Source of the DNA: Lucifuga dentata
Lineage: Eukaryota; Chordata; Actinopteri; Ophidiiformes; Bythitidae
Length of the DNA stretch: 64,000 nt
Assembly: GCA_014773175.1 (NCBI GenBank)
Contig: VXCM01000450.1
Span: forward strand, 124,001 to 188,000
Direction of reading: 5' to 3'
A program made the translations under genes and the position numbers. Below the pieces are notes generated by a model. That model did no database searches, was not told where the DNA came from, and worked only from the letters and a program-made list of their open reading frames with translations. Numbering within the stretch: the stretch's first letter is position 1; every line of letters begins with the position of its first letter. Positions 9,855-21,186 of the stretch are shown in pieces.

Positions 9855-12800
9855 CTATTGACAAAAAAAAATGTGTTATTGTATGGTAGCTGTTATATCA
9901 CAATAATTATCACATGGACTACATATGGAAGAATAAAGATGAGACTTAAAGTCATTTTTTTTTCATATTACGCAGCATAATCATGGCTCTTTGCTGCAGT
10001 TAATTCATAAACACATTTAAAGGACCACACCAGTGATTTTGCATGTTTGAGCCCAATGAATACAACCTACATGCACATTACATTACTATCAACCATTTTC
10101 AAAAGCATACTACTAGAGCGTTAAATGTTAGAATTTTTTTCTATCTTCCAGGCTGCCATTGGTTTCAGTTAATTCCAGTATGCTATAAAAATCAAATTGT
10201 AGAGACTTGAAATGTGCTTGAGGTAGATATTCCATGACAGCGAGCATAACACCTATTTTGTTGAAATAACGTAATTTAGTGTTGCAACATCAATTCAACA
10301 TGGAGCTACACAGAAGAAAATATATGTCTCTGCCAGGAAATATAGTCGCAGGAGAAGACAGCTTTTACAGAAAAATTAAAATGGCCATGCCTTCAACAAT
10401 GGTGTATAAATGTTAACAGGTGAAACACTGAATTTTAAGGTGGGTATATCGCCTGATTTCGAAAGATTAGGAGATCTGACAAGATAACATGAAAGTGTTG
10501 GGAGTAATGCAACATGTATGCAGATAGTATTTATTGCTTTCAAACATGGTCCTTTAAGCCATTTTGTTATTGGAAAGAGTCAGGAATCGACCAATCTTTC
10601 AGTAAGACCTTTCTCATCATGAATTTTTCTGTTATGCTGGAGCATACAGAGTGTAGCTAAATCCTAAAAAGTCACAGGTAAGGATTTATAGCAAGCATAC
10701 CATGAAGCATGAACCGTCTACCGGTTTTCAACCAAATACTACAGGAGCTGATTATAATGTTGTAAACCCTAGAACAGAATGAATAAATGTAGATCCTCTG
10801 TCCTCCATGACACATGATAGCAGACTCCTGATTTAAAGGGCAGCCCATACTCAGAGGACAAGATCAAGGTGAGTCCACGGCATGGAACATTTATGAGACA
10901 TCACTCCATAAAGGTCACCGTCTGTTTGTTTGCTTTCCTAATACTTATTGTTAGTTGGGGCATGTAAAGTGGAATAATCTGGTTGGTGGCCAGCGGTGGC
11001 TTTTAGTGGTTCATGAAAGTTTCAAAGCAGTATGCCTGGCTGTGGTAAGAGAGAGGCAAAAGCAACAAAAAGCTGCACAGGGGGATTTTATAAAAGCCTG
11101 AGTGCTGCAGGCTGGTCTTTCCAAATGTGCAAAAAACATTCTACAAAACCAATCCTTGGCCAGATCTAAAAAAAAAAACAAAACAAAAATAAAAACAAAA
11201 AACAAAAAAAAACATTTCAACAAAAAATTAAAAAGATTAACAAGATATTAGTACTACACAAATATAGTTTTTCCAGCAACAGACTTTCATAAATTTCTAC
11301 ACATGCATTCTGAACATCTGTTAAGACCAAAACTGAAATTAAGAGAGTTTATATTAAACTGCAAATTATGTAAATTGACCTGACATTAACACTCGAGCTG
11401 CCCTTAAACACTCACTGTTACAGTTCTAATTTAGAGTCCTGTTCTAATTCAGAATCGAACACACAAGCATACATTTCACAGTCAAGCCAGATTTGGTGAG
11501 GTGACTTCTGAAAAGAGACATATAATTTTTTCACAGACTGGCCCTGGTGATCAGCTTTAACATTCTGTTTAAAAATAGCCACTGGGTCTGTAGATTAGAG
11601 CTCACCAACCCCTTGATTATGCTGCTCACAGGTGTTCTAATGAGATGCAGCAAGCTGATCCTGAGCTGTCTTACCCTCTGACAGCGTGGAGGAGGCGCAG
11701 TGAAGGGAAAGCAGTGCGTACATCCACAGTGTGCAGCAGAATGAGACGAAGGGCCCATTCCACACGTTCCTCTCCCCCTTTAGCCATAAAGGCCGGAATC
11801 CACAGCACGCTGCCACTGAGGCTTTGCAGCCGTTGCAGGAAGCGCTCCCTCCACTCTTCACTGACCAGGTCTTGGAAGGCCCGTTGCACCACTGAAGGGT
11901 TCATAGTCACTAAATTGGTCCGCCAGCCGACATCCCGAGAGTATTCCTCCACTGGTGCCAGGTTACACCTTAGGACAGGCAGGCACAAATCACTCATTTG
12001 TTATCTGTTTATTGTCTCATTTCTCTGTCATTTCACTCATACCACCTGACACACTGTCCTGACATATTATCATTATTTATGTTATTGTATACGAATGCCT
12101 ACTTACACTTTCTGCAGACACTGAGCAATGCTGCAACCCAGTGAAACTGTGTTTATGTCCACTTCATGACTTTACGTCATATTCACTCTTCTTGTAGCTC
12201 TGTTTTGGTCTCCACCAACTCCTGAGCAAAATATCTGGGTCTTTCACTTGATAGATTCTCAACGTCTTTACCATCGAGTCTTTAATTTCATCTGTCCATT
12301 ATTTGGTGCTGAGCAGGAAGCGCCAGCTAATCATTGCTTTTTTAACAGAAACAGTGTACCTTCTACTGCTGGAATCAGAGCAGCTAAGACTCCCTCAGTG
12401 ATACAATAAATACGGCAGAAACAGAACATTACCTAAAAGTGGCAAAAAGCTCCACAGAATAGTGGGGTTGGCTGATAACTGTCTGTGGTTTGCCAATATG
12501 AGCGACTCTTTAACATTAAGCAGAGTCATTTGATTCATCGTCACAACCAAATATACTGGTTAATACAGGTTTAACGATACCAACTGAAATAATGCCTACA
12601 GAGTACTGATTCCATCATATTGTGTTTTGTTGAATGTAATGAAAACTATTGGTTATCCAAATTCTTGCACAACTATGAGGTTGAATGTCAATCCCCTGAC
12701 TGATGATGCTTAAGATTTTAAAAAGGTTTAGCAATCACCTGCCCTAAATTTTTTTTTTTTCCAGAAGTGACATACTTCATCATACCAGGAAAGCAATGTG

Positions 12801-15800
12801 CACTGAATGACTTTATTTATATTTATAGATGGTAACTTTGCCCTTTAAGTTAATGCCAGAAAACACAAAGCCAGTGATTGTCTTCATGGTGAAGCATTTC
12901 TGCTCTCTGAAGCATATCAGAAAAACACACCAGGAGTGTAAAGAATGGTTGGGGAAAAGGTTGCATAAAAGATGGAAACTTGACAACTGTGCAATCAAAT
13001 TTACCATACTGAGTAGTTTTAGCACATTACTGTAGCGCACAAAGTTATGATGTTATCATAACACAAAACTCATCTCATGCCCCAAACAGTATGAACCTAG
13101 TTTGTGGGAACCAAGTGTGTAGCAGAGGGCTATATTTAGCTGAGACATTATCTCCCTATCTGAAATGTGAATGCCAGAGCAAATTCCTTAGCTTCGCAAA
13201 ATGCCACATTCCATGTTGTCTGCCATAAGTTAACCTTTGCAGCTCTGTAGGGGTCCAAATATGATGGCCTCTCCACAACAGCATAATATCAAACAGAAAA
13301 GAAACCAATAAACCAGAATTGTTTTCAGAATGAAAGGCACATACAGGGATTTCAGGGCTATTCAGCTTTCGATCAGCTGACTGATGTACTGCAAGAGATA
13401 AGTACTCCTGTTTCATTTATACTACAGCTACTACACATTGATTTACAAGAGATTATTTTCAGAACCTCTGCAGATAGAACACTTTTTGTTGGATTGGATT
13501 TAGCGATAGAATTTCACATGGAAGGATTAACAGAACACTTTTTGGCATTTCCCATTGTAATATAACTACAGAGATTAATTTTCTCTCAGTGACAAGCAGA
13601 AACGTGAAAATGCCAAAAAAATGATAAATGATCAGCAACTCCTGCGCTTACATAAGAACAAAACAGATGAAACAGAATTCCTCAGCAAATGGGAGTCGGA
13701 CAGTGCCGTCTTTCTCTAAAACCTTCACTACATGTCATGGATACAGCAACTTTTTAAAATGTCAATTTCATGTATAATCATGCACTTAATTGCTTTCGAT
13801 CAGGCTGTTCATTTCCAGTTTTAAATGATTAAAAACCTTGAATAGTTTTTCAAAGTGCAATTAATATATTTTCAGCTATGTGAGCACAAACCTAAACCTG
13901 AATTAAAATGATAATTTGAAGAAAATGACTATCGTTCCCATATGAATTATACACTCAATAAATTTAGATAAACTTAAAAGGGAACCTAATTTGCAAACCC
14001 ATTTAAATTATGGTCCACTGTAGCATTCATGTTTCATTTCAAGTGGAAGACTTCAAACGCTGAAGTCATTTATTCTGTTGTGTTTAAAATCTATAATGGA
14101 AAAATACCTGATGACAAAGTCATGAGAGTCAATCTCTGATCCACAGCTGCTGTTCAGCAGAATCCCCGAGTTTCCCACAATGGCACATCGTTTGTGGTGT
14201 TGGTTCTTCATGGGGGATACAGTTGGCAATAGACGATACAAATTTTCAGAAATGTTTGTGGTGCTCCGGCGGTCAAAAACATAGTGGATGATATCTCCTG
14301 GTTTTAATGTGCCTTTCAGAATAGAGATGTCCCTCTCTGGATCCAGAAACCTCAAAATGTTCTTCCTATAAAAACAGAGAACAACCATCAATCACAATAG
14401 ATCCTACTTAGTGAAGATTAAAATCACGTTGAGATAATTGTGATGAATTATAATTTTACCTGATGATATTGGAGAGGGTCTTGTTGAAGGTCCAGCTATC
14501 TGGTGATAGTTTGGCAGTGTTATTGTTATTATAATGATTTATGTCTTTATGCTGTCTTGCCAAAGCAGTAGGATCCACTTTTGCTGCAGCCTTTCTAAAA
14601 GAGAGCATACAGTACATACTGTGAAAAATCATATAACTAACACGCATTTCTGATCATTGAATGTTAAACAATAAAAAACAAGATTCTTGGTGTTCAAATT
14701 ATGTTAATAAAATGTCAAAAGTGATGACTGAACTACATTTCCTCTGTGTTTTGGGGTATTTATAGCAGGTTCTTTCTATACTGTGAAAAGTGATAAGACA
14801 ATCATGAATAATTCAGTGTATTATAAATGCTGAAGGGAATGAAATTATCTAAAAGCAAAACCAAGACCAATTGAAAATGACCTAGAAGTGCCAATTTCCT
14901 CCATACTGGTTGTCTACTGGCATATGTGTGTGTGTGTGTAAAAGTAATTGGATTTTCAGACCTGTGTGGTTTAGGGATGAGCCTGTGTGAGTTCGCCTTC
15001 CTTGCATGTCCAGTATTCCTAGACAAAAACGATTTCGATTCAGCACACAATCACATTTTGCAGCCTGAGTTCTTGAGTGCATAATGGACAAATGTTTGAT
15101 ATACTTCCCATAATCATATCACATAACAATAATGTATCTCAGTATGTGGTACTGTATCCCCTACTGAGGTAGCATGAAGGAGAAAGGCATGCATCAAGGT
15201 ATTTTTAGAGCAATACACTGTGGGCCCATTTGGTGATGTAATGAGAGGAAATGTGGTCTTAATGCTAGCCCTATTATCTTGAAATTAGGTTTTCTATTCA
15301 CAGGAAAGTGAACAGTCTTTTCAGAGTGGTGCTGAATATGCCAGTCAAGATACATTGACAGTAAACATATTGTATATGCATTTAAATTTTCAGCATCTAA
15401 ACCCACGACCTTGATCACATCTGATAAAATTATGATAACCTGCAAACAGTGTAAAAGTAGAAATGACAAAGTAACCAACTCAAAAGGAAGAATGATCTTC
15501 TAAGAGACCATGGGCTCATGTTCACTGGTCCATGTGATCTTTTTAGAATTACGGTAGCTTTAAATATATTAGAATTATAGTATTAATCTGCTTTTGTGCA
15601 GAATTGCTTCCTCTCCTAGCAAATCGGAAACCAATATGACCTCATTATATTACACCCACAGCTGGGTAAATGCCTTCAAAACAAAATGTTGCTGAAAACG
15701 GAAATGTGAAAATCCAAAAGCCTCATAGAAAAAAAAAGTGTCAAATTGCTATTCAGATAGCAAAGCCTCTTTATTGGCTGATTATTATATGTGTAAATAC

Positions 15801-16260
15801 TTGATATGACCACAATATCAACTCTGTATTGTCTGTTTTAAGTCAGTGGGACACATGTGACTTGGAGCAATTTAAAGACTAAAAGTGAAAATGGGAAAGA
15901 AGAGCAAACCTCCTTTGGTCGTCCAACNTCTCTCTCTCTCCCTCAGTGTAAATGTATCCCATCCCGCACGCAGGCTGCTGCAAGACAAATATCCTAATCC
16001 TTGGAGACTCAGGCAGGCTGCTGTCTGAACAGCTGCTGCTGCACCTAAGTGTTACAAATGTGGAAACAAACTATATTCTGCATTCAGCTCCAGACTGCAA
16101 TTCATTAACTACTAAATTTGTATTTTTTTTCCATCTTTAATTTTTTTTTTTTTTTTTTNATTTTTTTTTTTTTTTTTTACTTCCTCTAAAAGATTAGATC
16201 TTTTTGAGACAGCTTGGAGGAATATAAACCCTCATGGTGATGGGCAAGAAAACAATGGGC

Positions 16261-16328
<68 letters not shown>

Positions 16329-16456
16329 TGGATTAAACAATTAGGACTGGCTACTTACGCAGTTTCTTCTTCCACTTCTGCTATATCATCAATGATCAGA
16401 AACACAACCAGCAGCGTTACAACGCCGAACAGCAGCGTGCGTAACACCAGCGGCAT
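9533..16456 (-). CDS. st8sia2: alpha-2,8-sialyltransferase 2 (polysialyltransferase STX)
   Basis: Complement of join(9533..9854, 11675..11968, 14108..14365, 14460..14594, 14962..15018, 16359..16456), 387 residues (human about 375). It is a type II Golgi enzyme that transfers sialic acid in alpha-2,8 linkage from CMP-sialic acid to build polysialic acid on NCAM and other carriers. Residues 1-6 are cytosolic, 7-22 the membrane anchor ([16 protein letters not shown]), then a stem with NxT sequons. Sialyl motif L starts at Cys157 ([11 protein letters not shown]) and runs to about 201. Motif S is about 293-315 (PTTGLLMYT ... LYGF). Motif III is YHYYD at 329-333, and the motif VS histidine is His346 (SPHTMPLEF). 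[14 protein letters not shown] and [14 protein letters not shown] favour ST8SIA2 over ST8SIA4, as does synteny with slco3a1 and fam174b. The C-terminus extends some 12 residues past the usual end ([16 protein letters not shown]). All five introns are phase 2. Confidence 0.95.
9855..11674 (-). other. st8sia2: st8sia2 intron 5
   Basis: GT-AG intron of about 1.8 kb. Holds repeat family A copy 2 (10017-10557) and an A-rich low-complexity tract near 11168-11218. No other gene is visible. Confidence 0.8.
10017..10557. mobile_element. repeat family A, copy 2
   Basis: Opens TTAAAGGACCACACCAGTGA then TTTTGCATGTTTGAGCCCAA and closes with TTTCAAACATGGTCCTTTAA, the inverted form of the opening. The interior aligns by eye with copy 1 in the same orientation (for example CAGGCTGCCATTGG against CAGGCTTCAGTTGG, and AGAGACTTGAAATGTGCTTG against AGAGACTTAAAATGTGCTTG). 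Confidence 0.75.
11675..11968 (-). CDS. st8sia2: st8sia2 coding exon 5
   Basis: Encodes residues 184-280 ([14 protein letters not shown] through LRLLHAVR): the second half of sialyl motif L and most of the polysialyltransferase domain. Acceptor CTAAG|GTGT, donor GG|GTAAGA, 294 bp (98 codons), phase 2 at both ends. Reads [16 protein letters not shown] where the human protein has, from memory, [16 protein letters not shown]. Confidence 0.95.
11969..14107 (-). other. st8sia2: st8sia2 intron 4
   Basis: About 2.1 kb, GT-AG. Open frames in it (for example 12829-13035 + and 13156-13416 -) lack recognisable similarity and splice context. I see no gene or repeat. Confidence 0.7.
14108..14365 (-). CDS. 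st8sia2: st8sia2 coding exon 4
   Basis: Encodes residues 98-182 ([14 protein letters not shown] ... [11 protein letters not shown] ... DSHDFVI): the polybasic stem-proximal segment and first half of sialyl motif L, with Cys157 and Cys171. Acceptor TTATAG|G, donor CAG|GTATTT, 258 bp, phase 2 at both ends. Confidence 0.95.
14460..14594 (-). CDS. st8sia2: st8sia2 coding exon 3
   Basis: Encodes stem residues 53-96 ([17 protein letters not shown] ... [10 protein letters not shown]). It includes a short Asn run (NHYNNNNT), with a potential N-glycosylation sequon at its end and another in NKT. Acceptor TTTTAG|A, donor CAG|GTAAAA. Separated from exon 4 by a 94-bp intron. Confidence 0.9.
14962..15018 (-). 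CDS. st8sia2: st8sia2 coding exon 2 (57 bp)
   Basis: Encodes [18 protein letters not shown] (residues 34-51), a poorly conserved stem segment equivalent to the short human exon 2. Acceptor TTGTCTAG|GAAT is good; donor ACAG|GTCTGA is weak. Both joins keep phase 2 and give an uninterrupted protein. Skipping it would remove 19 residues without a frameshift. Confidence 0.8.
15019..16358 (-). other. st8sia2: st8sia2 intron 1
   Basis: About 1.3 kb. Contains single Ns at 15928 and 16159, a poly-T tract around the second, and a long CA microsatellite near the donor. No gene is seen in it. Confidence 0.75.
16262..16325. repeat. (CA)32 microsatellite
   Basis: 64 bp of uninterrupted AC dinucleotides in st8sia2 intron 1, only about 30 bp from the exon 1 donor. 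Likely highly polymorphic. Confidence 0.95.
16359..16456 (-). CDS. st8sia2: st8sia2 coding exon 1 (start codon)
   Basis: Encodes [20 protein letters not shown] then [12 protein letters not shown] plus two bases of Ala33: the cytosolic tip, signal anchor and acidic start of the stem. Too short for ordinary ORF lists; found by matching the exon 2 phase and the known N-terminal layout. Donor GC|GTAAGT is strong. The ATG lies in CCTAAGCCATGC. Confidence 0.9.
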
Positions 16457-16700
16457 GGCTTAGGGAGGCTGCAGCCCCAGATCCCCCTTTCAGTAAACAA
16501 TCCTACATCCACCTTCTCCCTTTTCCATTAAAAACCGCCAACCCGCACACTCATCCCTCTTTGTTCATTTCACCTCTCGGACGCTCCCACGTGAAGCGGC
16601 TCTTGATCCAAACGTTACCCGGGCTGTACTGCTGTTTCCCGGCTGGGCGATGCTGCCGTTTCCAGTGTTACCTCTATTCCCCAGTCAAACTTTGAAAGCG
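16457..16700 (-). promoter_or_regulatory. st8sia2: st8sia2 5' UTR and promoter region
   Basis: Locally richer in G+C and CpG (around 16560-16650: CTCGGACG, ACGTG, CCCGGG, CCCGGC, GGGCGATG) than the surrounding AT-rich DNA. It is directly upstream of the start codon. No TATA box is obvious. Inferred by position and composition only. Confidence 0.45.
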
Positions 16701-17182
16701 TGTACCTACTGAGACTGGCGTGGAGCAGCAAGATGAAGACCACATGCAGCCTTAAAGGGACAGGAACCAGCTCTCCTTCTCATCCTCTCTCCATCTTATT
16801 CTCTGTCTCATTCTGTCTGAGCACTTTGATTTCTCCTGATGGTCTTCTCATAGGTTTACCTCAATCAAACAGGTTTTCCCTAGTATATGCTAACTACCAT
16901 TGTTAGTCTTATCAACTGGGCATGGTGGTTTAATAGTCCATTTATATTTATATAAGATTCAAAGCTTCAACAAAGGTCATATTGCTTGTATATCACATTG
17001 TCTATCAGCTTCTTCCCACCTCATGAGGTTAATGGGGGCAACATATAGCTGTGGTTAAACATTTGATCTATGAGATAATATGTTAAATGTTGGAACTTTC
17101 AACATGTAGGATTGAAGTTAATGATTGTTTCATTATCCATTATTCTTCTGGCTAAGGTTCAGTTAACCTGTTGCAGAAAATC

Positions 17183-17315
17183 TCTGTTTTTTTTTTTTCT
17201 TTTCAGTTTTTGGTTCCTTAGATATTAGTGGTTCTCAAACTGTGGTATNTCTGTTTTTTTTTTTTCTTTTCAGTTTTTGGTTCCTTAGATATTAGTGGTT
17301 CTCAAACTGTGGTAT
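17183..17315. repeat. 66-bp block duplicated around a single N
   Basis: The block at 17183-17248 (poly-T, TTTTCAGTTTTTGGTTCC, ... CAAACTGTGGTAT) is repeated exactly at 17250-17315, with N at 17249. Same pattern and length as at 5210-5342; an assembly join artefact rather than biology. Confidence 0.9.
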
Positions 17316-17400
17316 GTGTGCCACTGGCTGTACTTGAAGCGCCCCCCAGTGGTATGCCAGATGACTGGAAATTTCTAGAGAGAATTAAAACAATTTAAAT
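17293..17400 (+). mobile_element. hAT-like end, copy 1
   Basis: AGTGGTTCTCAAACTGTGGT followed by a GCCACTGGC...CCCCCAGTGGTATG block. CAGTGGTTCTCAA is the typical terminal inverted repeat of hAT/Charlie-type elements. Similar ends occur at 60619 (+) and 62823 (-). Only one end is seen here, and part of it lies in the duplicated block. Confidence 0.5.
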
Positions 17401-19400
17401 GTGGAAATTATGTTACTGTGGCAAGTTATTCACAAAAAAATAAATAAATAAAATAAAATAAAATGGGTGTTTTATTATATTCTCATTTACTCAAGAACTG
17501 ACTTTTGTTCAAGTTGTCCTGTGTGCTCACTATGTAGTTCCATTCTGTAACTTTTGTTGCTCATGACGTAAACTTCATAATTTTAGTACAGCACAGATGC
17601 ACATGAGATTCTGTAATTTTCCTGTGGAGTTGGTGTCTTGATGAAGTGACACACAAAATAATGACTACATGAGCATCATGGAGACGTGTCTTTGTGTGCC
17701 TCAGATTAAAAAGTCACTATTTTTACATTTTGTTGTTGTATGTGATTCATTTTAGTCAACCTGCATTACCTTATAACAGCTGCAGTCATGGTATAGAAGA
17801 TATTAAAACAGTTGTAATAACGAGCCCTGATGTCCCCCTGAGGCCCCCTAATTCCATCTATCCATCCAAATAATAAAATTAAAATCTAAATATGGGATCC
17901 TACCATTTGTCATTATAATACATTCTGCATTGCATACACAAAGGAATTTTGCAAAAATTCACATGGTCTCACACATCTTAGATTTGCATATAGTTTGTTA
18001 CCTTACTGTTGAGAATATGCACCCCAGTAAAAGTTATATAAATGTCAGCAAACTGAATTCAATTGTTCAATAGATTAATATTACTAAATCTACCTTTAAA
18101 TATATGACAGACAGAAATCAAAACTCTCCACCAGGAGCTTTATTTTTTTTCTGCTAGAGTTGTACTGTAATACTTGGTTGTGTATTCTTAGTTCTTAGTA
18201 ATGAACCCATTAGACTAATTGACATCTCTTGATTAAAGAAGCAAACTCTTGCCTGCAGCAGCTTGTGATTTGAGGTTAGTGGCTTGTTCGTGTTTGACTT
18301 TGAACAAGGACACTTTCCCAAATCGTGCTAATTGCATTTGTAGGTCTTTGATGTGACAAGCATCAGAAGTGTTTTGCATTTGCAATGGTTTTTCACTGAG
18401 GCGGATGTAGATGTTGTCATGCATAAGTTTATTTCTTCTGTTGGTCTCTCTCTCTCTCTCTCTCTCTCTCCTGTACACACAGAGACTATCTCCCTCAGCA
18501 TAAGGACAAAACATTAAAAAATTTGAGGTAAGATTTTTTTTTGTATTATTTTTTGAACCTGGTGAGATATATGATTTAATAAAATTGTGACATCTTTCAG
18601 TGAAATTTGCTGTGCGAGGGAGGAGTTTTATGTTCTGATCCTTGTCTTTCTTAAAAATTAACTTATTCTCTCAAGAAATGCTGTTGGGACTGAAATGTTA
18701 GACTAATACATTAATTGAATAAATGACTTCAGAGCAGTAGCAGTGTGTGGGAATATTCCTGTCTTAAAGTTCCTCCTCTTCTTCTGTTTTGGTTTTTCAA
18801 TGAAAAAAAAGCAGTGAAAACGAAACTACCTGTATAAATGAGTTGATATTTTTGTTGCTTTGTATATTTTCTGCATGCAGCTTTTGTGTCTCCATGTGAT
18901 TATACTGAAGCATCATCGGTGGCCATGGAGTGATCCGGTGACATTGTTGATGAATTCACATCTTTCCAAAACAACCTTTTCCTCTAACTTGCCAGTTGTC
19001 TGAGAGGAGAATTTAAACCAATCAGTAGGCAAACTAATCTACTCTGCAAGCAACTGCAATCCAGGAAAGCATCCAGATCCAAATTAGTAGAAGAGAAAAT
19101 GATGAGAATTTGTGCTTGTGCTTTTGGTATTAAAATCAATATTTAACCACTTATCTGCAATATCTACTTGTGAATAATATATATATATAGTTATCAGGGA
19201 TCTTATTTTTGTTCATCTACAGATACAATCCTACATAAATCTGCTGGGCAAATCAAAATGTCTCACTAAACCTGCACTTACCCCTTTGTAGGCACAATAT
19301 TTAATTTGTAAACTAGAAGGTTTTATCTTTCTGCTTCTTACATCAAAAGCAATTGAAGAATAGGACATTTCATGTATTCTTTGTATATAAGTTTATATTT

Positions 19401-20833
19401 ATATTTTATGTTGTGAAACCTTAAATTGACATGGTATTTAAAGTGAAAATAAAAACTCCAATCAGTTTAGTTTTTGAAAAATAATTTATTACCAGAGTAA
19501 AATAAATGATATGTTGCCATACAAAAAGTGTAAGAAAAGGGACAATGTGAAAACTGGAACTGTAGAGAGATCGGTAAACTAACAAGTCTTATGTGCCGAG
19601 TCGCACTAAACAGTTCTTCATGTCTAGGAATAAATTCAGTGTGCTGCTCATGTTGTTCACCATGTTTGACATGCACGCACGCACAGGCACATGCACACAC
19701 ATCCTGTAGCATTTCCGCAACTCCTCTTCCAGATATTACAGGCTTAGTTTGGAGCCACAAATAGATTTTCTTTTGCTTCATACTACAATCTAATAAAACA
19801 TTCTGGGCCTAATGAAAGACATATATTAATCCTTATTGGTTTTACTTGTCAAAACCCAAAAATATTAGCCTAAATATAACATATATTCCAAAACCCAAAT
19901 ATATAATCTTTGCTCTTCCACTAGGTGCAAAAGTCAAAAGAAAATATAAATAACATTCTTATTTTAATAATCCCTTATTAAGACATATTAGGCTGAATAT
20001 ATTCAGCAGATGGAAAAACAAACCTGCAGTCTGACACAAGCCTGCTGATGAATATGGACATATCCGACGCGAACTGCACAAGTTTGCACCTATAAGACAA
20101 GACTTCACAGTCTAGTCTAAACAGTATTTCAAATGGAGCTATGATCAGACTCAGAACAAAAATCTGAACAGTGCATGATGACATAAAAACATTTATTTTC
20201 ATTTTAAGTTACTTTGACTTGATTTTCTAACAAAAACATCTAACAGGCCATTATATAACCTACTTAGAGTGATTTCGTTCTCTTTTACAGTTCTTTCTGA
20301 AACAAACAAGAACAAAATATTAGTTTGTAAACACTTGGCAACTTTTATATATGAATAAATGAAGAATCACTCAAACATTTTTAAATAAAAATGATCATTT
20401 CTGAGAGAAAAATGACAGAATTTACATTGCACTGACAGGAAGCAAACTGTCATTTTCACACAAATCATTGGAATAATGACAGACCGAAAGAATATTAGCA
20501 ACTATAGCCATAATAGCATCATGTCTGTTCACTAATACTCAACTAGGACTGAGCCACACAGTACTGAAGTTGTCTTCTACCACCAAGTCAACACAGGAAT
20601 TTACCGGCACTGGACAACAACTTGCTGATAAGTAAACGTCTATAATGGACCCTTTCAAAAGTTTACCAAGGATGTGGAGCAAACAGCAGTGGCGGTCTCA
20701 TGTGACCTGAATGGGCCAATAATAGCTCGCCTTTATCAAAACGTCTGTTTAATCCTTTAAAGAATATAACACCAAAAGATATTCCCTTGAGAGAAAATTA
20801 ATGTCCCACAATGTCCTCCTCTTGCTTTACAAA
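19401..20833 (-). other. slco3a1: slco3a1 3' UTR (extent inferred)
   Basis: Directly downstream of the slco3a1 stop on the - strand, with no splice evidence. Two TTTATT motifs (AATAAA on the - strand), at 20192-20197 and 19485-19490, are plausible poly-A signals. The true end is unknown. Confidence 0.4.
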
Positions 20834-21186
20834 TTATAAAACTGACTCCATATTTTCACAAAACTCATGGTCCTCTAGATTATATATAAACTGTGTCCTG
20901 TCCACTAGTTTGGGTCCTTCTGTGAGAGAGGGGAAGAATTCAGTTGGTGTCAAGTGGCCTTCATGACTTTTGATGTACTTCTTGTAGTTCCTTCGTAAGC
21001 AATACCATGTGGTGGTGTAAAGAAGGAAGGCGATGCCTTTGAGAATAATGGCAAGGCTCACGTACAGATGCCTGTAAACTACGTTATCATACAGCAAGCA
21101 AGCACCCTTATCGCCACAGTCTGAGCTCCAAAAAAGGCATGTTGAGTCGATCCCAGCACCAAAGATGAGAGGAGGCGGGATGAATC
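20834..21186 (-). CDS. slco3a1: slco3a1 coding exon 10 (last)
   Basis: Encodes residues 573-688 (FIPPPLIFGAGIDSTCLFW ... NLEDHEFCENMESVL): the last extracellular loop, the twelfth helix and the cytosolic tail with a terminal PDZ ligand. Acceptor TTTTACAG|GATTC; stop TAA at 20834-20836. Confidence 0.95.

Larger units (their letters stand above)
16701..19400. other. intergenic between st8sia2 and slco3a1
   Basis: No supported gene. Holds the duplicated 66-bp join (17183-17315), a hAT-like repeat (from 17231), and a TC run at about 18446-18471. Open frames here are short and unrecognised. Confidence 0.5.

Noticed and set aside
9533..16456. Assignment of the sialyltransferase as st8sia4 or st8sia3
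   Set aside because: The segments [28 protein letters not shown] and [14 protein letters not shown] are closer to my memory of ST8SIA2 than of ST8SIA4, and the neighbours slco3a1 and fam174b match the ST8SIA2 locus.
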